This document shows positions 1 through 13,143 of a stretch of DNA of 64,000 nt, piece by piece. The stretch's first letter is position 1, and each line of letters begins with the position of its first letter. The translations under genes and the position numbers were made by a program. The stretch lies in assembly GCF_000764305.2 (NCBI RefSeq), contig NW_025931865.1:125551-189550 (forward strand), given 5' to 3'. The stretch comes from Hyalella azteca (Eukaryota; Arthropoda; Malacostraca; Amphipoda; Hyalellidae). The notes below the pieces were generated by a model. It was not told where the DNA came from. It worked only from the letters and a program-made list of their open reading frames with translations, and made no database searches.

Positions 1-456
1 TTACTAGAAATGATAATCGACCATGATAAATTGTTCACTTCGCTCCTTGACAATAAATAAAAATGAAGCCCCCACATTCTGAAATTAGAAATTAAAAAAT
101 ATATACATAAGTAAATTTCGCCAGATTTTAAATAAAGAGTATTGTACTTCTTATTAGAACAGAATTTGAAATTACTGGACTCCAGTTATTGCTTGGCTAT
201 TAATACAAAAGTAAACGCTGTAAAAATATTAGGAGACCCAGCGCCCAGCATCGACTCTCTGGTCATGAGTGGCTCTCGAAGGCTAGCCTCGCATTTCAGG
301 CCGCAGAAGGCTGAAGTCTGGCAAGGTCTTCTGAAGTTTTGAGACCCAATAAACAATTCGTCTCTGCCCTGAGGCGCGATCCGCCATCTTGGATTGTTTT
401 GATGAACAGCACAAGTTTGACAGCAGACTTCTTCTGTCAGGCCTCCCTCCATCAGT

Positions 457-538
457 CTTATTGAGGGGGCTTTAGAGTGGGATATTAGAGGGGGCATCTT
501 ATTGAGGGGGCTTTAGAGAGGTATATTAGAGGGGGCAT
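457..538. repeat. 41 bp tandem duplication, G-rich
   Basis: Two head-to-tail copies of a 41 bp unit that begins CTTATTGAGGGGGCTTTAGA, at 457 and 498. The plus strand carries runs of five Gs. A degraded third start may follow. The upstream part (about 230-440) is richer in G and C than its surroundings and open on both strands, but nothing there is recognisable as a gene. Confidence 0.75.
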
Positions 539-1283
539 TCAGAGACGGACATTAATGGCAGAGTCGCGCCCAGAAAGTTATTGAAAATGTAAAATTTAAA
601 GGTGTTTATTAAAGGGAAAACGGAAAGCAATTGGAAATGAGAACACAGAATACAAATTATTTTAAATTTTTTCAGTTTGAATCACATTGGAAAAACTTTG
701 ATGGAGTTTACAGTTGGCATCTATCGTTTACTAATTGTTATCTGATACCCTATGCTCGTCCAGCAGTCAGTTGATATTGTTCTATCAACTGACCAGCAAC
801 CTTCAAGAAATATGATCGCATGAATCTGCCGAACAACATTCCTATCGTGACCGATAACGATCCTCAAAAGAATAGATGCCTGCGTTTGTGAATATTGCAC
901 GCTATCGTTAAATATTCTATATGATCTCTGTTGATTAGTTAAAATGCAATAAACATTAAAAAATGAATAGGCCATATAATTGTTCAAATTGATTCAAACT
1001 TTCGGCCGTGGCTCTGATGTGCTCGTACGTCTTTGCCAGATTTGGTTAGGGTGAGTCACAGAAATATAAAAGTTGATGCAATAATGTAATTGCTACATAA
1101 TATGAATCACAGAAGTGCGAAATGTTGCCGCAATAATATAGTTTGGCACTAATTATTTCGAATATATCATCTATAAACTTCTGGATGTTCATGAAATAAT
1201 GCCTGTTTATGCTAACCTATCATATTTATTAAAGAGAAACCATGTCGATTTCGAAGCGACTGGAATTAATTCACAGTGCAATA
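539..1283. other. AT-rich stretch, nothing recognised
   Basis: Unique AT-rich sequence without a convincing open frame, tandem repeat or RNA gene. Confidence 0.5.
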
Positions 1284-1888
1284 CAATTGACAGGAATTGA
1301 CTCTTATTACAAATTGACAGGAATTGACGTGATATTATAAATTGACAGGAATGGACTCGGAATTAAAAATTGACGGGAATTGAATCGCTTATTACTAATT
1401 GACGGCAATTGAAACGGTATTACAAATTGACAAGAATTGACTCGGTATTACAAATTGTCAGGAATTGACTCGGTATTGCAAATTGACAGGAATTGACTCG
1501 GTATTTTAAATTGACAGGAATTGACTCGGTATTACAATTTGACAGGAATTGATTTGGTATTAAAAATTGACAGGAAATGACTCGCTATTACAATTTGGCA
1601 AGAATTGACTCGGTATTGCAAATTGTCAGGAATTGACTCGGTATTACAAGTTGACAGGAATTGACTAGCTATTTCAAATTGACAGGAATTGACTAGGTAT
1701 TACAAGTTGACAGGAATTGACTCTGTATTACAAATTGGCAGGAATTGACTCTGTATTACAAATTGGCAGGAATGGACTCGGTATTACAAATTGACAGGAA
1801 TTGACTCGCTATTACAATTTGACAGGAACTGACTCGGTATTACAAATTGACAGGAATTGACTTGGTATTACAAATTGACAGGAATTGA
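1284..1888. repeat. 28 bp minisatellite, about 22 copies
   Basis: Head-to-tail copies of a 28 bp unit with core AATTGACAGGAATTGACTCG followed by GTATTACA. The exact 28 bp spacing is visible at 1453 and 1481. Each unit is itself built on two TTGAC boxes, so it probably grew from a shorter repeat. Units differ by scattered substitutions (GACAGG/GTCAGG/GGCAGG, CTCGG/CTCTG/CTCGC), which suggests an old array that is not strongly homogenised. Confidence 0.92.
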
Positions 1889-4262
1889 GCTCTGACAAGT
1901 GCAGCGTTACTTCTGGGACCAGCGAACGAACAACGCTGTGATCATATGCAAACTTTGTTATGAAAACTGCAATTGAATTTACAGCCACCGGCACTAAATA
2001 CCAGCTGCTGCAGAGAGAAAATTCACTGATTCATGATTAAATGTAAATGACCCGTTTCTCTTTATGAATAAATTCAAATCAAATAATTTGAACGAGAGAT
2101 TCGGGACTCTATGTTCAATTAGTCTCAGCTTGCTAACAATAAAAAATTGAACATCGCTATGATATTCCCCTGAGAGCAATAAAAAATTTGACATGAAAAT
2201 CATTGCATGATTGAAAGCATCCAGTCAAATATTTTTTCGATGGAAATATTTATTTTCTGTGAGGAGAAATTCCAGAGATTTTTTGCGCTAGAAAATGCTG
2301 TAACGATAGTAAACAGAAATGCATGCTTCAATTTCATAAGTAACAGTTTTGCGTTCTAGAATTTCTAACGCGTAAATGAACGTCGAATAAAATAAATAAA
2401 TCAAAGATGTCCCACCCCGATACGAGACAGCGAGGGAATGACAGACTTTTTTGGAAACACATCTTTTAGCAACTTCAGGTTGCACACCAAAGTTCGGTGG
2501 AAAAATCAATCGGAGTTTGGAGTGGAGCGAAGAGTTTCCGACAAAAGATCTTACATTATGTAAAAATCCGAAGTTACCTTTTATTGAATGTCAAGTTTTG
2601 ACAATTGCCGTTCGAATAGAGCACGTGTATTTTTTGCACTAGAAGAACTGAGTACATTTGTGTTACAAATGAACAGAAATTTTATTCTAAGTGGAGGATA
2701 CTTTATGATAGATACAATGACGACCAGCATTCAACGACTCTAATCATCATTGGTGAACTCTAATGATGACTGGGTGCTGATGATAATGACCCTGCACAAA
2801 AATACATGTTCAACTCATGTTCATCGATTTAATCATCTAAGTATTTCATCTTCCTACCTCGGTAGATAAATTAGTGGCTTTGATTATTGCTTAATGGCCC
2901 TCACATGAGATATTCCATCCCAGTACTTCAATTAAGCTCTCTTTTGTTGAGCTAAATCCCGAGAGCCCTCGTGGCATTGATTTCTCTCGGCAAAACACAT
3001 TTTTTCCCCTATGAGGTCCTCAGATTCTGGCATTCGGCGTCAAAAATTCTTGGGATTCTCGAGTGAAAATTTTAAAGATGCGGGGACGCGGCGTTGGTCA
3101 TTTGAGGGAACGTCTTCATAGATGCTGGTCAGGAATTTTCAAGACCTGCCCGATATCCCGGGCATTTTGGCACGATGAACATTCCAGCAGGCCCAGATTT
3201 CGGCGTCGATAGATCAGAACTTTGCCTGTAGTTTGTGAACCTTGAGAAACAGTGAGAATGGACCAGCCATAAATGATTTATAGAATTAGATAAACTAGAG
3301 GGGATTGCTAGCGCGGCGGTGCTGACTAGCTCTGGCACGCCGAAAATACGTCGGCCCCTGCAAGTGAATGCCAGAAGAACTTCGAACTAAATCGATTCCT
3401 CTGACTCGGTTTCGCTGCAAAAATGTCATTAGGTGAATATATATCGAAACCTTCCCGAACTTTCGATGGAATTTCCAATTGAATTTTATCGATTATTTCA
3501 GATAACCTTTATAGATTGCATAAGAGGATTTATCAATAATTTTTATCCTTAATTCTTATCCGTAATTCTTTTCTATAATTTATGATTGATTTTGTGATTA
3601 CTAGTCAGCTATGGAGAGCTGAAACAAAGACTAATTTATATAAAGTATTAGTTATCCTTTTACTGCGAACTCGGTGTAAAACTAGAAAATATAAATAAGT
3701 GGTAAATAATCAATTATTATTCATATCAATGAAAATCAAAGGAGATATAAGGTCGAATCTTCGCTGCCAATATATAAAAGCCTTATGCCATGTTGTTCCT
3801 AGAAGGCATGTCAGAAACTTAGTTGACGCGCTTATTAGGAATTATTATTTATTATTATTATTAATTATTATTTATATTTATATTATTACGCGCTTATTGG
3901 GGCGTTCTTGAGCATAACCAATGCTGAAGTTGCAAACTAAATTCGATTTACACCAATTAAATCAATTTAAATCAATATAATCACCTAGTTGTCTGCTTGA
4001 ATGGCTCATCATCAGTTTAGTAATCCATTACGTGAGATATTTTAAAATCATGCGAACCATTCAATGATATACGAATTGTGAAAGAAAAAATATAAATATT
4101 TTGATTTTGACATGCAATAGTTCGTTAGCCATCAATGTCGGCAATATAAAAGTTATGTAGACAAGGATTATATATAATTATCTATCCAAGCAAAGAAGAA
4201 TTAGCTTGTTGGTCTTTACTTGTTTTCGAAAATATTTCGGTTTGTTTGTAGCCTGTTACCAA
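1889..4262. other. Low-repeat AT-rich stretch
   Basis: Mostly featureless. The more GC-rich part at about 3050-3360 holds a 44-codon ATG frame on the plus strand starting at 3084 and a 69-codon ATG frame on the minus strand (3129-3338). Neither resembles a known family and both could be chance. A short ATT-rich simple-sequence patch lies at about 3840-3895. Confidence 0.45.
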
Positions 4263-4622
4263 GGATATTCAGGAGGATATTTACGGTACACGGAGGATAT
4301 TCAGGATGATATTTACGGTACACCCAGGATATTCAGGATGATATTTACGGTACACGGAGGATATTCATGATGATATTTACGGTACACCCAGGATATTCAG
4401 GATGATATTTACGGTACACGCAGGATATTCAGGAGGATATTTACGGTACACGCAGGATATTCAGGAGGATATTTACGGTACACCCAGGATATTCAGGAGG
4501 ATATTTACGGTTCACGGAGGATATTCAGGAGGATATTTATGGTACACGGAGGATATTTAGGAGGATATTTATGGTACACGGAGGATATTCAGGAGAATAT
4601 TTATAGTACACGGAGGATATTC
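4263..4622. repeat. 32 bp minisatellite, about 11 copies
   Basis: Unit of 32 bp reading GGATATTCAGGAKGATATTT then ACGGTACACSSA. Starts at 4327 and 4359 confirm the period. Each unit contains two GGATATT-like half-units, so it is a dimer of a shorter ancestor. Variants CCCA, CGGA and CGCA at the unit end alternate in runs. Confidence 0.92.
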
Positions 4623-5640
4623 ACGCTCGTATCCGCAATACGGTCTATTACCTGTCGTGTCTCGATATTACCTGGGCCTGCAATTTTAATTTGAGTCATC
4701 TGTTATTGGGGGATGAAATATTTGAATTTGAATTTTAATTTTTTGAGATTTATACGAGTTTTGAAATAATAGGCTTGTTAATCCTTCATATTCCAGATAG
4801 AATAAATTAAAATTTCTCTTCAACTTATAAACCACAGTTGATTGTAAATTATATACACGCAACAGGTTTAACGGCCTCTTTTTCTATTGAATTTACTTAA
4901 GTTTAAAAATTTATCATAGGATTCGAGAAAACTAGATTTGATACCCAAATCTCATGATTTTTTTGCTCAGGCGACGCCGACTTAACCTCCTTCTTTTCAT
5001 AAACATGATTGAAACAACACGTGTTTATCTATCAATATTATTGCAATCAGAGCTTCGGTGACGTTCTATAAGTGAATGTTTTTAGGTCTTTATTATCTAA
5101 TGGCTTATTGCCCTTAACTTTACAAGGATAGACGCTCCTAATTACTCACAGCCATTGAAATCACATGAATTTATCCGATACTGGTTGCCACTGACTTCAC
5201 TAATCTCTAATTGTCATTAACCCCTGTCACCTATTGCTTCAAGTTTACATTTAGCTTACTGCAATCCACAGTCCTGCGCATATTTGGCAGTTGATCTACT
5301 CGCTAATTTTATGTTAATCCTAGAGGCCCTAGTCCACATAGTTAATATGTAAAGCTCATTCATTCGTCAGAAAGAAAGTCTTAAAAATCATCAAAAACAT
5401 TGCGAATTGAGACATCGTGAATCAATGGAACTATGATTTTACCGTACTTTATACAACACATACCTGTTAATTGGAATACCATGCGTACTGTTCAATTTTT
5501 TTAGGCTAAGTGACTCACTGCATGATATACATTTCCCATTTGGCGGTCCTAAGTTCGATATGTTCAAAGCAAAAGCACTAGTACTCCTGTACATTTGTTT
5601 AAGGCCACATCGCTTAGTTCAGATGTACAGCGCCAGCACT
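4623..5640. other. AT-rich stretch, nothing recognised
   Basis: No convincing coding frame, RNA gene or repeat family was found in this interval. Confidence 0.5.
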
Positions 5641-6112
5641 ACTGTAAAGCAGGTTATAGTGGTTACCGCCAGGTGTCACAGTGGTCGTAAAGCAGGTTAT
5701 GGTAGTTACCTTATAAGGCGAGGCTGCGGTTGTAAAGCAGGTTATGGTAGTTACCTTATAAGGCGAGGCTGCGGTTGTAAAGCAGGTTATGGTAGTTACC
5801 TTATAAGGCGAGGCTGCGGTTGTAAAGCCGGTTATGGTTGTTACCGCCATGTGTCGCCGCGGTTGTAAAACAGGTTATGGTTGTTACCGCCAGGTGTCGC
5901 CGCGGTTGTAAAGCAGGTTATGGTTGTTACCGCCAGGTGTCGCCGCGGTTGTAAAGCAGGTTATGGTTGTTACCGCCAGGTGTCGCCGCGGTTGTAAAGC
6001 AGGTTATGGTTGTTACCGCCAGGTGTCGCCATGGTTGTAAAGCAGGTTATGGTTGTTACCGCCAGGTGTCGCCGCGGTTGTAAAGCAGGTTATGGTTGTT
6101 ACCGCCAGGCGC
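5641..6112. repeat. 43/45 bp minisatellite with two unit types
   Basis: The left part (about 5690-5825) repeats a 45 bp unit containing TTATAAGGCGAGGCTGCGGT. The right part (about 5826-6112) repeats a 43 bp unit in which that segment is replaced by CGCCAGGTGTCGCCGCGG. Both share the core TGTAAAGCAGGTTATGGT. The 45 bp units keep a frame open on both strands because 45 is divisible by three. I do not regard those frames as genes. The unit switch is a clean domain boundary inside one array. Confidence 0.92.
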
Positions 6113-7014
6113 CGCGCATCTGCAGCGGTCGCGGATCATCCGCTGGCAAAATAAGGGGCGGTTTTCTCATCTGCTTTTGTTCATTAGAGGCCGCGATGGC
6201 AATTAAAAACCTGGAAATGTCGCTGCCTTGCTCGGCTACTCCAAATTACGACCTAATGACGCATTCTGTGCTGACATTGCAGTTTTTACGGTTTTCATGA
6301 CGGGCCCAAAAAGCACGTGAGCTTTTACGCTTCCTCTACATGTCGGCAAATGGGGAATTTGCTTCCCAAACATAGAATAAACTTTGAGAACCACAGCTCG
6401 GGTGTATTTCTGTTGAATTTTATTTGCGGATGGGAAAAATTGGCGGTTTTTCAGATAAATTAATAAAAATGATTTACATTTCTGTTCAAGAAATATAAAA
6501 ATGTTGAAACCTACTGGAAGAATGGAACATAAGTTACTTTATAATACTGTAAATACATTGCACTAATTAGTATTGGAATTTGCGACCCATGAATAATTGC
6601 AATATAATCATTATCTATACCGAAATAATTCATACAGAAGAGGATTGTCGAATAAAAAACCGTTCTCAAAGAATATTTAAAATTAGAATGCGTGTTGTAC
6701 ATTGTACGAAGTACAATCCTTTTCTATTGCTTTTTTTGTCAGGACATGCATGCTTTTTCGCCGTTCCTTTATATAATATTATTGCATGATGTTCGTTTAG
6801 TTGTGAATTCTTTATGGATCTTTTATATAAAGTTTTCTTTAAATGAATAAATTTGATGTTCTATGGCACAACTCTACAATTTCCTTTCTGCTCAAAGATC
6901 TTGTGAATGAGGCCCTGTAGGCCTAAGTAATTTAATCCTCTCTCAATTGGACTAAGATCCTCTCTTAATCCTCACTCAAGGAAACCCTTCGTTGTGTCCT
7001 GAAACCTGTTGTCG
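6113..7014. other. Stretch after the 43/45 bp array
   Basis: The plus frame that leaves the array (to about 6300) reads on for some 60 codons into unique sequence, without a recognised product. The rest is AT-rich and unremarkable. Confidence 0.4.
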
Positions 7015-7400
7015 GGGACTTAGCCCATTTGCCATCTAGGTGAACCGATTGACCTATTTGATTTAATGCAATTCCTACGTGGATGTCGCATTGATGTGAG
7101 ATTTTCAGCAGTCTACGAAACCCGATTTACCTATTTGATTCAATGTAATTCTTACATGAATGCCGTAGTCGTTCGAGGCGTCATGTTGTCAGAGGATAGC
7201 GATTTGAATTTTTTATTTAATGATATTCCTACGTGAACATCGTATTGGATCGGGACTTCCTGCCATCTAAGTAAACCAATCGGTCTATTCGATTTAATGA
7301 TATTCCTACGTGGATATCGTATATATTCAGGACTTCCCGACGTCTTAGGAAACGTTCTGCCGATTTGATGTAATGCCATTCCTACGTGAATGTCGTATTG
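7015..7400. repeat. Diverged 77 bp tandem repeat, 5 copies
   Basis: The core ATTCCTACGTGNATGTCGTA recurs at 7071, 7148, 7225, 7302 and 7378, a spacing of 77, 77, 77 and 76 bp. Units share only part of their length (GATTTAATG before the core, GGGACTTCC-like sequence after it), so this is an old, decayed array. Confidence 0.8.
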
Positions 7401-7420
7401 TATCCGTGGAAATACATACA

Positions 7421-7508
7421 GAGTTACTCTCGCTGGTATTGGCTCAAGGCTTTACCTCGTGAATGAGTTACTCTCGCTGGTATTGGCTCAAGGCTTTACC
7501 TCGTGAAT
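7421..7508. repeat. 44 bp tandem duplication
   Basis: Two identical 44 bp copies beginning GAGTTACTCTCGCTGGTATT at 7421 and 7465, then a truncated third start (GAGTTACCCTC). It adjoins the 77 bp array. The lack of divergence marks it as recent. Confidence 0.9.
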
Positions 7509-10500
7509 GAGTTACCCTCAGACAAGAATGAGGGCGGAAAAGTTATTTGAATTGAAACTAAGATTATATCCACTTTTGGACGCCGTTTTGAAATATTTTC
7601 TCAAATTTTGAGGCAATTTAATGTGAAGGCTTTTATTGCGATTAATTTATTAGCGTGAAGGGTATTATAACAGATTAGATCCATGGTTTGGTTGGTACTT
7701 CCTATTTATAAAAAGTGATAGAAATTCTGGAAAAGATTTCCTCCGATTCTTGACTATATAAGAATAAAATAACTACAATTTAATTGTTATTCTAAAAATT
7801 TATTGCTTATTTACCCTCACTAACGATCACAATTCTTGCTATAATCTGAAAGGTATCCCAGTTATAAATACGTTCTGCTCAGCAGCAAACAATCTAATTG
7901 ATTATATTATCTAATGCGTTGCAAAACATTATATGCCCCATTAATCAATCATATGTCGATGATGTCTCAGGTCTTCACGGCTAAATAACTTTTATACGAA
8001 AAAACTCGCACCACGTAAATAAATTTTTCGTCATCCCCACACATTTTGTTGCTCGGCCGCGGTAATTAGATGAGTTAAGAGGCAAACTTTACTCCATGCC
8101 GGCGCCCGGCCGCTGATGGATCGCCATTTCATAAGCCGCGTTAATGCGAAAAATTTGCCTCCCTCCCCTCGCGTAATTTTGTGGGCTTCTGTGCGTCATT
8201 TCTGGGGTTTCTTAGTTTTAGAGAACAAAGCATCAATTTGAGCTCAATTAATGACATTTTTAAATAAATCGCTTCCATATGTACGTGGTTGATCTCGCAC
8301 CTATAGAGCAATTAACGTCAATGAATTAATGCTGCTGCTATGAATTTTTTTATTTAACTTATAGTAATTTAAATTGGTAAAGCAAACAGTTTTGTGTATT
8401 TAAAATGATAACCCTCCAACAAGCAAGATATTTTTACTAATTTCCAATCCAAAATCCTTAATAATTAGCATGAATATCCATTATTTCATGCAAATGATAA
8501 ATCTTGTTCTCATTTTAGGGGCTTGCAGTTGAAATCGTTTAATCAGTCAAATCTAAAATACTTTATAATTATCAAGCTTGTAATAATTGTGGAGATCTCA
8601 ACTTAAACCCCATCAAAAGAAGTCGATCAGTGTGATATAAATATAGTTTTTTTAATGAATAGCCGCAGGGTCTAAGAAGTTAGTACTGTTTAAATTCTAC
8701 GGCCTCCAGAGTAAGAAGAAGGCTCTACTGAAAGAAATAACTGTTTATTTCGAAATAATTTGTAACAACTGAGATAACTGGAGTTGAAGGTAATCGAAAA
8801 TTTTCAACAGGATTCAACGACGCCGAGTTTGGCGCCTCAGAATATAATTAACTGAAATTGATCGCATTAATGTCCTCGATTAAGTTACCTTAATATATTA
8901 TGTTAGGCAGCTTAGGCTACGCTGAAGGTGGGTTTTAGCAAGGAGATTACCAGGAGTTCGTAAACGTGTGAATATAAAATATTAATTTGAAGAAACTTTT
9001 GAGAAAATACCCGGTTATTAATTTAAATGAGAATTAAAATCGTTATTAACATATACAGCTAAATTTCGCAACCTTCAGATAACAATATTTTACGTTTATT
9101 GCAAACATAATTCAGTTTCTTTTTAAAGTTTTCTTAGAATATTAAAAGTGCCTAGATCAATTATACTAATTAGAATCAAGCTTTCAATTGAGACTGAATG
9201 GGAAGCGAACTTCCTAATTAAAGGTCTTCTACATCTCATTAATCAATTAGGATATTGAGGTAATATAATAAATTAAAGATAATTGCTTACCCCATTCAGG
9301 TGCAGTCAGTTGGCCAATCAATCCAATCGGTTGCTCAATTGTTCATCAGCGTTAGTCAAACGCTTCGTGGTGAATGCCCAATAAGAAGCGGGTTTTCTCG
9401 AGGCCATATCAATACAATGCAATCATTGGTTGTCAATAAGTACAGCGTACTCCACAAATTGCGGTCTTAAGCAGTCGACGAGCTCGGCAGCAGAATTCTA
9501 ACTGAACATCACTCGCCTCGAACGCGGGATATCGATATCCCTGCTTAATATAGTGGACTTTACAATGGGAATTTAACTGTGCGTAATGTTAGATAGAAAT
9601 TAATGGTATTAGATATGGTCTAGTGAAAGGAAAGTGGTCCAGGCATTCAAAGGAAATTACTCGCTGAAAATTACAGCCACATGAGGTGAAGCTGAGCGAT
9701 GGAGCCTTTAATAAGCTGCTGAAAATTAAATCAGAACATAAAATGAACACACGTGTTATCAAGAAAGTTACAATAAGTCATGGTATTAAAATATCTGATG
9801 ACAATAGGTATTACATTGGAAATTATGGGTAATGATAAACTCTTAACGCAGATCACAGATGGATCACATCATATTTTTCAGATCAGATAAATATCTTACG
9901 TGGATGGACTAAAATGTCTGCAAGTCATCAAGTTGAGACAAGATCTAAAGCGGATCCTTCCGCAACATTTTTCAGAAATAGCTATTGCTTAATAGTTTAT
10001 ATGAAAATAAATAATCTCCTGGTTAAGATGGAGCACTAAATAAAAGTTCCATAAATATTAACATACGTAGACTTTTATTCATTACTATTGTGCCTGATAT
10101 ACAGTTCCTGTCTTGGTATTTTAGGTAATAACTTCTATAATCATTTAATCTTCTTATTTTATTCGAAATAAAATTCGGCATGCTCGATAAGATGTAAAGA
10201 ATTCCAATGTTTTGTACTTGATTACATGGACGCTTTAAATGCTTGACCAAAGTGGAATGAATTGATATTAACTTGCGTGACTAATGGACATTCTGAAAAA
10301 ATTTTTGAAATTTTTAAATTTGAAATTTCAAACATTGAATAAAATAAATTTTCTGCCATCACTTCTTATCAATGTATGAAACGAGCTTGTCTTTGGCGAC
10401 ATCTTATTGCTATTGTAAGTTGGTTCCTTTCCAATTATTTCAAGTTAATAATTTGTTCAAATTCAAGAGAAAGATCGATGATAGTTTCATTAGATTGAAA

Positions 10501-11032
10501 TGGCTATATTAATGGCATTGATGTCTATTTATCGGCTCCATATTAAGTTCTCTGATTTTAATAGGAGTCAGTTCAGCCGTTTCAGAATCGCATTTTCGGT
10601 AATAACTTTCATTATATGATTCATTGCCAATTTTCCTTTAACTCCCTAGGTTGATTCCCTGCGCCTATAACAAAGAACCATGACAAACCACTGAACTTAA
10701 AAATGTTTGGTGATTTGATATTGAATTTTGAGTTGGCTGATTGCTTTTCGCTTTCTAGGTATGAATTGTCTACATTTAATTTTCTTCCAAATTGGAATTT
10801 GTGCCCAAAAAAGCCTTCTTACTTCAATGGGCAGAGTGCGCACGTGTGAGGACCTAACCAACTTGCTGGAGATCACGTGCTTCTTTGCAATAAAGGCCCC
10901 AGGAGACGCTTGACAAGAATAACAATTGCTTGCTTCGGTCGTTGCCATTCCCGAGATAATGAGACAAAACTGCTCCATCTTTGACTGTCTGTGTGAATAT
11001 GAAGCTCCTTTGCACTGCTCTGCCTAGCATAG
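7509..11032. other. Featureless AT-rich stretch
   Basis: No tandem array and no convincing gene. A small GC-rich patch at about 8050-8200 (CCGGCGCCCGGCCGCTG and following) stands out from its surroundings but has no long open frame. Overlapping 60-93 codon frames on both strands at 10697-11127 are unrecognised and probably chance. Confidence 0.45.
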
Positions 11033-11217
11033 CAATGTCTCGTAGCGGATGTCGTTAATGAACTGCAACCTCTTTGCTTAGGGAACGTGACTTCGGTGCG
11101 AGGAGCTTGTGTGCGCTGTAACATCACACAACTGCACGCCTTGCATGTCTATGACGGAGCTGCCTGGCGCGGTCTGGAGACAGGCCAAGTTGTTTGCTGG
11201 GGTCAGGCAGTTAAGTG
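11033..11217 (+). CDS. Candidate internal exon, product unrecognised
   Basis: An ATG-less plus-strand frame is open from just after a TAG (11030-11032) to TGA at 11219. A donor-like GTGAGC starts at 11218, and a pyrimidine-rich tract ending TGCCTAGCATAG precedes it. The translated stretch has balanced composition with four or more cysteines (CLVADVVNELQPLC near the start, YDGAAWRGLETGQVVCWG near the end). G occupies codon position 1 in 26 of about 62 codons and position 2 in 17, a mild coding bias. I recognise no family. It is GC-richer than its neighbourhood, which itself lengthens chance frames, so this is only a candidate. Confidence 0.25.
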
Positions 11218-11246
11218 GTGAGCAAGGCAGCCAAAAACAAGGAATA

Positions 11247-11378
11247 AGATATTGTTATTTGAATCTTTGCAAACAAATTTAAAAATGCAATAATATTGCA
11301 TCAAATATTATAAGATATTGTTATTTGAATCTTTGGAAAAAATTTGAAGAAATCCAATATTATTGCATTAAATATTAT
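11247..11378. repeat. 65 bp tandem duplication
   Basis: Two copies starting AAGATATTGTTATTTGAATC at 11247 and 11312. Each carries a small hairpin-like block (TGCAATAATATTGCA in the first). The second copy has diverged in its A-rich middle. Confidence 0.8.
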
Positions 11379-13143
11379 GATGCAAATAGTCAATGGCTTT
11401 TTTTAAGTGCTGTATATTATTGAAAATTACGGGAAAAAGTTTTCGACAAAGAACAAGTGATAAGGATTGATGAACTCGGGTGAAAATACAAGACGAATCT
11501 ACAATAAAATTACGATGTGAGTAAACGTGTTGAACATAACTTTTTTCTGTAAATGTGTTGATTAATTCTTTCCGTTGTGTTGGCGATACAGCTTGTACTA
11601 AATATTAAAAGTGATTGCGATATTGATGTGTACTGCTCAATGACTTACTTTATTAACCCCAATTTAAATACCAATTTAAACACACTTGAACCGACCGGCA
11701 TTTATTGAAGCTGGTTCTGAAGCCACATTAACGAAGAGACCGCTGCCTAGCTTTACATCTTAGATGAAGTGAATATGGCAGAGCGAAGCAGCTGTATTCT
11801 AATTTGTTTGTACAGCTTGTTGCTCATGAATGCTACCGTCTTCACAAAATCATCAGCCGAGTTCTTGGCAGCGTTAGCCACCTATAATACTCCTATAATT
11901 CTGAGTGCGACTGAGCGGTGATTCGCAGGGTTTTAAGGTATCAGTATTTCTGATACGTGAGCTTTGTGTCGGAGTTGACTCTCCGTGCACGGATAGAGGA
12001 AACGGTTACAAAACTGCTCGCGCGGACGGTTTTATTGACTTTAAATGATTTGAATTTTAATGTGCAGAAAGAGTGCACTCTTAAAAGTCGCTACGGTGAC
12101 TGTAAAAGATTATTGTGGCTGTTGTATAACACATTTAAAAGGAGTATTTGTAGCACAAGTGCAAAACCCAAATCTCTTGCTTACTTCGTCATTCCAACTA
12201 AGTTATTTCAGAGAAATGATTAAAAAATTTACATAATTTTTAAGATGCATAACTACGGTGTTTTTCATGGTAGCAAAATAGTTCATAATTCTAATGGGCT
12301 TACTTATTATTTGTGTAGTTGCCCTCTTTTTTTTAGGCGACAGTGAAACCGTTTCGGCGATTCAAATAAAATAATTTTGCTTTCAATTGGATGGAAGTGA
12401 ATCTTATCCACGGTCCGTCTAGTTTAATTCGAAGCTTCTACTCCAAACTCTTTTTTTATACCATTGTTTGAATTTAGTATTTCGCAATGTGCTTACCGAT
12501 GGAGATGATCTTCTCATGGAGATGCATGAATGTTTTTTTCAAATTATATAATTAACCCGGTAGGTTAATTATAGCATTCAATAGACGCAATTATCATTCA
12601 ACAGACGCAATAATTATATCAACAGATGCAATGTAAATCTCTTTTCCCTATTTCAACCCACATATTTTCATGTAAGGCATTTGTGGAACAATTATTTTCA
12701 TGCGCTATAGTTTACGCTTCAGCATTTTCGCTCCATAATTTTCCGTTACACTCAGCTCCTCGTAAGGAATTTCTAACGCTGCTTGTGCTTATTTAATTCG
12801 TAAAATTTTACGTTACTACAGTGCTCATATTTGTCGTAAAATTCTGAGTTATTTTACTCGAATGCTTATATTCTCCATAAAACTGTGTTATTTTACTCCA
12901 TAAAGTTCATATTTTAACAAAACTCTCCATTATTTTCTTCTTGTATTCATATTCTTCAGCAGCTGCTACATGAAGGCTGCTATTGTCGCTTCATCGATGG
13001 ATTTAATAATTCGACTCAACGGTCGCTAACTAATTGCGTAACTGATGTAGCGATCGCTTCGTTCATAGTTGCAATTTTTTAAGTTAACTGCATTCAATTG
13101 CATGACTTCTTCAATTAGCGCCGTGAAAAATCGATTTGGTTGT
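11379..13143. other. AT-rich stretch with weak short repeats
   Basis: At about 12570-12635 the motif CAACAGACGCAAT recurs three times. At about 12770-12960 a TTTTACTCCATAAA-like motif recurs with heavy divergence. The 88-codon frame at 11957-12223 does not resemble a known protein. Confidence 0.4.

Noticed and set aside
1284..1888. Possible CRISPR-like array
   Set aside because: Units are contiguous, with no unique spacers. The same holds for every array here, and the genome looks eukaryotic.
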